From: Oscillospiraceae bacterium
GTDB lineage: Bacteria > Bacillota > Clostridia > Oscillospirales > Oscillospiraceae
Reading direction: 5' to 3'
Assembly: GCA_016296235.1 (NCBI GenBank)
Contig: JAEDJR010000037.1
Span: 1 to 12,890 of the forward strand
DNA: 12,890 nt
The translations under genes were made by a program, and so were the position numbers. Positions 1 to 4,822 of this stretch are shown piece after piece. The notes beneath the pieces were generated by a model, which saw only the letters and a program-made list of their open reading frames with translations, made no database searches and had not been told where the DNA came from. Each line of letters starts with the position of its first letter. Position 1 is the first letter of the stretch.

Positions 1-1
1 C

Positions 2-550
2 CTTGCGAACTTTTTCAAAAACGCGCTGTACGGAACCAGCTATTATCCGACCATTGTCTTTCCGACGGGAGATGACCGTGCGGTTTTGTACTATCTTATG
101 GCGATGTACTCCGAAGCCTCGTCCGATATGTCCAATTGCGAGCTGATTCTGGGTGGGTTCATGAATGTACTCTTTGGCATTCTTCTGCGGGGCTTCACGC
201 CGCAGCTTGCGCAGCCCAGCTCGCAGAAGAACGCGGCAATTTCTGCGGTGGTGGACTATATCTACGAGAACTACCAGAATGCCACGCTCCATTCCGTGGC
301 AGAGCATTTCAAATACAGCGACACCTATATGAGCAAGCTGATTTCCTCTGCCTGCGGCGTATCCTTCAAGGACCTGCTGCGCCAGGCCAAGATGCAGCGT
401 GCGACATGGCTCCTTCGCTATTCCAATCTGACGGTTTCCCAGATTGCCGCAGAAACCAATTATATCGACGCCTCGCATTTCGCGCGGAACTTCCGCAAGG
501 AATACAAAATGTCACCCGGAGAATATCGCGCAATGTTTCAATCCAAATAA
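2..550 (+). CDS. AraC-family transcriptional regulator, C-terminal part (5' end outside window)
   Basis: The frame is open from the first bases of the window to the TAA at 548-550, so the N-terminus lies upstream; internal TTG or ATG codons such as those near 86 and 98 are not convincing starts. The last ~100 residues form the AraC/XylS DNA-binding domain. A first helix-turn-helix (LHSVAEHFKYSDTYMSKLI) is followed by the linker helix (KMQRATWLL) and a second helix-turn-helix (TVSQIAAETNYIDASHFARNF), ending in the family signature KMSPGEYR. The visible part before it (about 80 residues) is probably the end of a sensor domain that I cannot classify. It would bind promoter DNA in the cytoplasm; ligand and targets are unknown. 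It converges on the next gene, so control of that gene is not implied by position. Confidence 0.93.
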   Translation, partial: LANFFKNALYGTSYYPTIVFPTGDDRAVLYYLMAMYSEASSDMSNCELILGGFMNVLFGILLRGFTPQLAQPSSQKNAAISAVVDYIYENYQNATLHSVAEHFKYSDTYMSKLISSACGVSFKDLLRQAKMQRATWLLRYSNLTVSQIAAETNYIDASHFARNFRKEYKMSPGEYRAMFQSK

Positions 551-563
551 ACAATCATAATTG

Positions 564-613
564 AGAAGCGAAGAGCGAAAGTGTCCTTCGGGATACTTTC
601 GCTCTTCGCTTCT
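564..613. terminator. Long perfect hairpin with UUCG loop between convergent genes (likely bidirectional terminator)
   Basis: Perfect 19-bp arms at 564-582 and 595-613. The stem continues through one G-T pair (583/594) and three more pairs (584-586 with 591-593) to a TTCG loop at 587-590, giving about 23 bp. It starts 13 bases after the AraC stop and lies about 50 bases beyond the stop of the minus-strand gene. There is no T-run directly after it on the plus strand. The minus-strand side is moderately T-rich (complement of 541-563). Terminator is the most likely role; a processing or stability element is also possible. Confidence 0.7.
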
Positions 614-666
614 ATGCTGCATGATATCCTGTTCTGTTTTGGGAAGGCAGAGAGCCGGATGCGGGA

Positions 667-1947
667 CTAGTTGCACCGTTCCGTCATAATCGCCAGAATC
701 GTCTGATCCGTTTGCCGCATGCCCTGCTGCGCCAGAATGCCGATATTTGCGATGGTGTTGTCAACGCCGTTCGTGACGATGCCATCGCCGCTCTTGAATT
801 CCTGATGGTTTTTATACATGTGATAGCCCAGAATGCCTGCATCCACGCTGGCCGCGATCTTGGCGGCGCAGGAGGGCTTTGCGCCGTCGCAGATGGCGCC
901 GCTGATGATTGCGACGGCATTGACAATGGTGTGCGCAATGGCATCATAGCTGCCGTCCAACAGATAGGCAATGCCCGCTCCGGCTCCGACTCCGGCACTG
1001 ACGGCGCCGCAGTAGGCCGAGAGGCGGCCGATGCCGCTCTTCTGGTGAATCGTGACCAAATCGCTGACAAGCAGAGCGCGGAACAACGTCTCCTGGTCTG
1101 CGCCCAGATGCTTGGCATACCGCACCACGGGTACAGAGGCGGTGATTCCCTGGTTGCCGGAGCCGGAGAGAATGACTACGGGCATTTCGCACCCGCTCAT
1201 TCTTGCATCGCTGCCGGCGGCGGCCCAGGCTTTGGCTTCGGTCTTGATGTCGTCCGGATAGTCTGCCAGAAGCACGGAGCCGATGTTGGCGCCCCAGTTA
1301 TGCCGCAGACCTTCCTCCGCAATGGCGGTGTTGCAGGCCACCTGTTGGTTCAGCAGGGGTGCGACTTCTTCCAGATTGACTGTGTTGGCGAACTCCAGAA
1401 TATCAGCGACATTCAGTACGCTCTTATCCGTTAGATTGTCCTCGGCGGAATCCGTGACCGGCTTTTCCAGCAGGACTGTTCCGTCCTTTTCCTCCCGGAC
1501 GATGTTGCTGTGACTGTTCGCGATCTGTACCAGGGCGGAGTGTTCCCCGGCCCAGCCGGTGAGCCGGATATCCAGCATGCGCGTGGTATCGGCGCAGACG
1601 ATCTCAATTTCCGTGCGCTTGGCATAGGCGGCGATCTCCCCGTGCATTTCTGCGGGAACGCCGGCGATCACCTGCAGAGCCTTTGACGCGTCTCCCGCCG
1701 CAGCGCCGGCTGCAATGGCGGCCGGAATCCCTTTCATGCCGCCGGTGTTGGGGACGACTACGCTCTTGACATTTTTGATGATATTGCCGGAGACTTCCGC
1801 GCGGATTCGTTCCGGCTTTGCGCCCAAGAGCTCCCGCAGCCGTGCGGCGGCATAGGCCAGAGCAATGGGCTCCGTACAACCGGTGGCGTGAACCAGTTCT
1901 TCGCGCAGGATGGAAATATAGGCATGTTTGATTTCGGTTGTCAACAT
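667..1947 (-). CDS. L-cysteine desulfidase family protein (UPF0597 / YhaM-CyuA family; Fe-S serine dehydratase alpha-like)
   Basis: 426 residues, the usual full length. The family breaks L-cysteine into sulfide, ammonia and pyruvate with an oxygen-labile 4Fe-4S cluster; related Fe-S serine dehydratases deaminate serine, and annotation pipelines use both names. Visible marks are the N-terminal HATGCTEPIALAYA (Cys24), a PNTGGMKGIPAA loop (66-77), the SGCEMPVVILSGSGNQG stretch (251-267), and cysteines at 313 (SAYCGAVSAG), 353 and 360 (CDGAKPSC). The 40-residue gap between Cys313 and Cys353 fits the cluster cysteines I recall for the archaeal enzyme (Cys282 and Cys322), with Cys24 as the N-terminal partner. 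The ATG at 1947-1945 has GGAGG (complement of 1955-1959) 7 bases upstream. No signal peptide or membrane span, so it is cytoplasmic. It stands alone, divergent from ktrB. Substrate (cysteine or serine) is not settled by sequence. Confidence 0.88.
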   Translation of the reverse strand: MLTTEIKHAYISILREELVHATGCTEPIALAYAAARLRELLGAKPERIRAEVSGNIIKNVKSVVVPNTGGMKGIPAAIAAGAAAGDASKALQVIAGVPAEMHGEIAAYAKRTEIEIVCADTTRMLDIRLTGWAGEHSALVQIANSHSNIVREEKDGTVLLEKPVTDSAEDNLTDKSVLNVADILEFANTVNLEEVAPLLNQQVACNTAIAEEGLRHNWGANIGSVLLADYPDDIKTEAKAWAAAGSDARMSGCEMPVVILSGSGNQGITASVPVVRYAKHLGADQETLFRALLVSDLVTIHQKSGIGRLSAYCGAVSAGVGAGAGIAYLLDGSYDAIAHTIVNAVAIISGAICDGAKPSCAAKIAASVDAGILGYHMYKNHQEFKSGDGIVTNGVDNTIANIGILAQQGMRQTDQTILAIMTERCN

Positions 1948-2051
1948 CTCAGTTCCTCCATATCATGTTTTCCGGCGCGCAGCAAGAGCTGCATTTGGGT
2001 CATAGCACGATTCCATCATCCAACCGGCCGGCGCAGTTTACCGGCAATTCT

Positions 2052-2080
2052 ATTATAATGCGTCATGAACAAAGCTGCAA
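2052..2080 (-). promoter_or_regulatory. Probable promoter of the L-cysteine desulfidase family gene
   Basis: On the minus strand a perfect TATAAT (complement of 2052-2057) lies 17 bases downstream of TTGCAG (complement of 2075-2080), a weak -35 that matches TTGACA at its first three bases. It would give a leader of roughly 95 bases before the ATG at 1947, in which I recognise no riboswitch. The ATTATAAT at 2052-2059 also contains TATAAT on the plus strand, but no -35 sits at proper spacing on that side. Confidence 0.55.
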
Positions 2081-2090
2081 GCAGGAATGC

Positions 2091-2153
2091 TCTTTTTGAG
2101 ATCTTTATGCAGTCTTAATGCGGGCGTTCATTCTCTTTTACCCTCTTAAGCAG
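2091..2153 (+). repeat. Helically phased TCTT-type direct repeats upstream of ktrB (candidate regulator binding array)
   Basis: Units beginning TCTT start at 2091 (TCTTTTTGAGA), 2102 (TCTTTATGCAG), 2113 (TCTTAATGCGG), 2134 (TCTTTTACCC) and 2144 (TCTTAAGCAG). A degenerate unit (GCGTTCATTC) fills the phase at 2124. Start-to-start steps are 11, 11, 11, 10 and 10 bases, so the T-rich motifs fall on one face of the helix. Tandem direct repeats with about 11-bp pitch are the usual binding layout of OmpR/PhoB-family regulators, and such a regulator (KdpE) is encoded in the same gene cluster. The assignment to KdpE is inference. Confidence 0.5.
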
Positions 2154-2167
2154 ATTCACCGTATGAT
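2137..2167 (+). promoter_or_regulatory. Possible ktrB promoter
   Basis: TATGAT at 2162-2167 differs from the -10 consensus at one base. The only -35-like match is TTTACC (2137-2142) with a long 19-base spacer, so the core promoter looks activator-dependent. The last two phased TCTT units (2134-2153) overlap the -35 position, as expected for a PhoB-type activated promoter. Weak on its own. Confidence 0.35.
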
Positions 2168-2192
2168 AAAGATCAGATAAAGGCGTATAAAG
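2166..2192 (+). repeat. Three phased ATAAAG repeats in the ktrB leader
   Basis: ATAAAG occurs at 2166-2171, 2177-2182 and 2187-2192, with steps of 11 and 10 bases. The first copy extended by one base (2166-2172) is the exact reverse complement of the upstream TCTTTAT unit at 2102-2108, so this set is inverted relative to the upstream array. It overlaps the expected transcription start and runs into the AAAGGGG ribosome site of ktrB. It could be an operator or, in RNA, affect translation. Confidence 0.4.
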
Positions 2193-2204
2193 GGGTATTC
2201 ATGT

Positions 2205-3539
2205 ATGGGCGTCCTGCTCCGCAAGAAACATAAACTGACTTCGTTTCAGATTATCATTCTGGGTTTCTCCGGGGTGATTTTGCTGGGAACGCTTCTGCTG
2301 ATGCTCCCGTTTTCCAGCCGGGAGGGGAGTGCGGCGTCCTTCTGGGAGGCGCTGTTTACATCCACCTCGGCAGTCTGCGTGACGGGGCTGGTGGTCCGCG
2401 ATACCGCAACCTACTGGTCTGCCTTTGGACAATTCGTGATTCTGATGCTGATTCAGATTGGCGGTATGGGCGTCATTACCGTTGTGGCCTCCTTCGCCAT
2501 GATCTCCGGCAGAAAGATTTCCCTCATGCAGCGCAGCACCATGCAGGAGGCAATCTCCGCACCGAAGGTGGGCGGCATTGTGCGTCTGACGGGCTTTATC
2601 ATCAGGATCACGCTGCTGATTGAGCTGTTGGGAGCCGCTGTCATGGCGCCGGTCTTTTACAGGGATTTTGGAGTGAAGGGCCTTTGGATGGCTGCGTTTC
2701 ACTCCGTATCCGCATTCTGCAATGCGGGCTTTGATCTCATGGGAATCAGAGCGCCTTTTTCCTCCCTGACCAGCTACAGCGCCGAGCCGGTCATCAACCT
2801 GACCATCATGCTGTTGATTCTCATTGGCGGCATCGGGTTTCTGACCTGGGACGATATCCGGAGCAACGGGCTGCATCTGCACAGATACAGGATGCAAAGC
2901 AAGGTGATTCTTTGCACCACGGCCTTGCTGCTGGCGGTTCCGGCGGTATACTTCTTCTTTTATGAATTTCGTAATCTTTCATTGGTGAAACGAATATTCG
3001 CTTCTCTGTTTCACGCCGTGACGCCAAGAACGGCGGGGTTTAACACCATGGATCTGACAGCGCTGAGCGAAGCGGGACAGTATATCACCATCGCTCTGAT
3101 GCTCATCGGCGGCAGCCCCGGTTCCACTGCGGGCGGCATGAAAACCACCACGGCGGCGGTGCTGTTTGCTGCGGCCATATCCACCTTCCGCCGGAAAGAA
3201 TACACCCATTTCTTTGGTCGCCGGATCGATGACGACGTGGTCAAGCACGCAGCGACGATCCTTCTGATGTATCTGGTGCTGTCCTTCTCCGGCGGTTTGG
3301 CCATCAGCATCCTGGAGGGGCTGCCCATGCTGACCTGCCTGTTTGAAACGGCCTCGGCAGTCGGTACGGTGGGACTGACACTCGGTATTACGCCCGGCCT
3401 GGGCCTTGCCTCAAGACTGATCCTGATTGTGCTGATGTTTTTTGGCCGTGTCGGAGGACTGACACTGATCTTCGCCGCCCTGTCGGGCAGACAAAAGAAC
3501 GCATCCAAGCTTCCGAAAGAAAAAATCACCGTGGGATAA
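2205..3539 (+). CDS. ktrB: KtrB-type potassium uptake channel subunit (TrkH/KtrB family)
   Basis: 444 residues, typical of KtrB and shorter than Gram-negative TrkH. It is the membrane pore for K+ (often Na+-dependent) uptake and pairs with KtrA. All four pore-loop repeats are visible: TSTSAVCVTG (52-61), HSVSAFCNAGF (166-176), HAVTPRTAGF (270-279) and ETASAVGTVG (381-390). Each carries the filter glycine. The flexible gate of the third repeat is GGSPGSTAGGMKTTT (302-316), and the final helix has the conserved FGRVGG (413-418). About eight hydrophobic spans alternate with the pore loops. The ATG at 2205 follows AGGGG (2191-2195) by 9 bases; the ATG at 2201 is out of frame. ktrA begins 10 bases after the stop. 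The leader carries phased repeats that suggest regulated transcription. Confidence 0.96.
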   Translation: MGVLLRKKHKLTSFQIIILGFSGVILLGTLLLMLPFSSREGSAASFWEALFTSTSAVCVTGLVVRDTATYWSAFGQFVILMLIQIGGMGVITVVASFAMISGRKISLMQRSTMQEAISAPKVGGIVRLTGFIIRITLLIELLGAAVMAPVFYRDFGVKGLWMAAFHSVSAFCNAGFDLMGIRAPFSSLTSYSAEPVINLTIMLLILIGGIGFLTWDDIRSNGLHLHRYRMQSKVILCTTALLLAVPAVYFFFYEFRNLSLVKRIFASLFHAVTPRTAGFNTMDLTALSEAGQYITIALMLIGGSPGSTAGGMKTTTAAVLFAAAISTFRRKEYTHFFGRRIDDDVVKHAATILLMYLVLSFSGGLAISILEGLPMLTCLFETASAVGTVGLTLGITPGLGLASRLILIVLMFFGRVGGLTLIFAALSGRQKNASKLPKEKITVG

Positions 3540-3549
3540 GGAGAACGCT

Positions 3550-4197
3550 ATGAAAACAGTACTTTTGATCGGCCTTGGCCGCTTTGGAAGACATATCGCC
3601 ATGCATCTGAACCTGCAGGGCCATCAGGTCATGGCCGTGGATGATGTGGAGGAACGTGTGGAAGCGGTGCTGCCCTTTGTAACCAATGCGCAGATCGGAG
3701 ACAGCACCAACGGCGCGTTTCTGGAATCTCTCGGAATCCGGAATTTCGATGTGTGCATCGTCGCCATCGGCAACGACTTCCAAAGCTCCCTGGAAACCAC
3801 GTCACTTCTGAAGGAGCTGGGAGCCAAAATGGTGGTATCCAGGGCGGCCACTGATGTACAGGAGAAATTCCTCCTTCGCAACGGGGCGGACGAGGTGGTC
3901 TACCCGGAGAAGCAGCTTGCCAAGTGGACAGCCATCCGCTACACCGCAGATCATATTCTGGATTATATTGAACTGGACGAGGAGCACACGATTTTTGAGA
4001 TCACAGTTCCGGCCAACTGGGCGGGGCATTCCATCGGACAGATCGATATCCGGAAAAAATACAAAATCAATATTCTGGGCATCAAGAGCAACGGGAAGCT
4101 GGAGCTGTCCGTCACGCCGGACACCGTGCTGGAGGCAGACGCAACCATGCTGGTGCTGGGCCGGAACAAGGATCTGCAAAAATGCTTCCGGATATAG
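3550..4197 (+). CDS. ktrA: KtrA-type cytosolic gating subunit of potassium transporter (RCK_N + RCK_C)
   Basis: 215 residues, about the size of Gram-positive KtrA. It forms a cytoplasmic ring that binds ATP/ADP and gates KtrB. The RCK_N Rossmann domain (1 to ~130) has GLGRFG (8-13) and an acidic residue at the end of strand two (Asp31). The RCK_C domain (~136-213) follows. In Staphylococcus aureus KtrA this domain binds c-di-AMP, and residues I recall as part of that site (Asp167, Arg169, Asn175, Pro191) have identical counterparts one position earlier here: Asp166, Arg168, Asn174 and Pro190. c-di-AMP control is therefore plausible but depends on my recall of the numbering. AAGGAG (3538-3543) overlaps the ktrB stop and sits 6 bases before the ATG, so the two genes are co-transcribed. 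Confidence 0.95.
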   Translation: MKTVLLIGLGRFGRHIAMHLNLQGHQVMAVDDVEERVEAVLPFVTNAQIGDSTNGAFLESLGIRNFDVCIVAIGNDFQSSLETTSLLKELGAKMVVSRAATDVQEKFLLRNGADEVVYPEKQLAKWTAIRYTADHILDYIELDEEHTIFEITVPANWAGHSIGQIDIRKKYKINILGIKSNGKLELSVTPDTVLEADATMLVLGRNKDLQKCFRI

Positions 4198-4218
4198 GAT
4201 GTCTGTCAAGAGGGGACT

Positions 4219-4223
4219 GGAGG
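4219..4223 (+). promoter_or_regulatory. Ribosome binding site choosing ATG 4231 over GTG 4228
   Basis: GGAGG at 4219-4223 is 7 bases from the ATG at 4231 but only 4 bases from the in-frame GTG at 4228. The normal spacing favours the ATG. Confidence 0.6.
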
Positions 4224-4230
4224 TGACGTG

Positions 4231-4746
4231 ATGCGGGATATTCTGCTGCTTGCCGCAGTAGCGGCGGCGTTTGTATTCGGTTATTTCGTTGTGAGACGGC
4301 TGGGCCGCTTTTTGGATGAACAGCAGCCGGAGCCGCGGCATTCAACCGAAGGGGAGAGCCTGCGCATCGGCGTGACCGATCCGATGGTTGCGGCCGGTCT
4401 TTCGGATGACCTTGACCGGTATTCCGCTGCCCATCCGGGTACTTCCGTTTCGCTTCTCAGCGGGACCGAGACGGAGCTGATGCAGGCGCTTTCGTCCCGC
4501 AAGCTGGATGTGGCGTTTATCCCGGAGGAGTCGGAGCTGCCGGGCCAGGCGCACACGCTGGTGAGAGAAATCATGCTGTGCCGGGATGCCGTCCCGGAAA
4601 ACAGGAGCGGTCTGTCCCTGGCGCCCCTCTCACAAGGGGAAACCGGACAGAAGATTGTCTGGCTGGAACGGGAGCTGACTCCGGCGGCCAACAGTTTTCT
4701 GGAGCTTCTGCGGACAAAATCAGCGGCGCCCGTGTGGAAAGCGTAG
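4231..4746 (+). CDS. Membrane-anchored protein with a LysR-substrate-domain-like region, no DNA-binding domain
   Basis: 171 residues, no function recognised. Residues ~3-21 form one hydrophobic span (ILLLAAVAAAFVFGYFVV) followed by RR, so by the positive-inside rule the rest should face the cytoplasm. After a Pro/Glu-rich linker (~30-42), residues 44-98 read like the start of a LysR-type effector-binding domain: a LRIGV strand, a helix, AAHPGTSVSLLSGTETELMQAL and KLDVAFIPE. The end (VWLERELTPAANSFLELLR, 143-161) resembles the end of the same domain. The region between is shorter than in full LysR domains, and there is no helix-turn-helix. It starts 33 bases after ktrA and ends just before the kdpD promoter, so it is probably co-transcribed with ktrBA. 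A role as a ligand sensor or accessory of Ktr or KdpD is only a guess from position. Confidence 0.75.
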   Translation: MRDILLLAAVAAAFVFGYFVVRRLGRFLDEQQPEPRHSTEGESLRIGVTDPMVAAGLSDDLDRYSAAHPGTSVSLLSGTETELMQALSSRKLDVAFIPEESELPGQAHTLVREIMLCRDAVPENRSGLSLAPLSQGETGQKIVWLERELTPAANSFLELLRTKSAAPVWKA

Positions 4747-4772
4747 CCAGGGCAGGTGCGGTGTGGTATAAT
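4744..4772 (+). promoter_or_regulatory. Promoter of kdpD
   Basis: TAGCCA (4744-4749, four of six -35 positions), a 17-base spacer and a perfect TATAAT (4767-4772) preceded by TGG, giving an extended -10. It overlaps the stop of the preceding gene and lies 50 bases before the kdpD ATG. It would give kdpDE expression independent of ktrBA. No TCTT-type repeats are seen around it. Confidence 0.7.
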
Positions 4773-4822
4773 GGAACCAACAGAGAAAGTACCGCCGTCT
4801 GAACGCACATCGGAGAAACAAT

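Noticed and set aside
2..1947. AraC regulator controlling the L-cysteine desulfidase family gene
   Set aside because: The genes converge across a strong hairpin, so the regulator is not next to the promoter of that gene; no evidence links them.
1948..2044. Riboswitch or T-box in the leader of the L-cysteine desulfidase family gene
   Set aside because: The leader has only a short GC palindrome (CCGGCCGG type near 2023-2030) and none of the conserved elements I would recognise for SAM, T-box or other riboswitches.
2054..2059. TATAAT on the plus strand as a ktrB promoter
   Set aside because: No -35 at workable spacing and over 140 bases from ktrB; the overlapping minus-strand TATAAT has a better partner.
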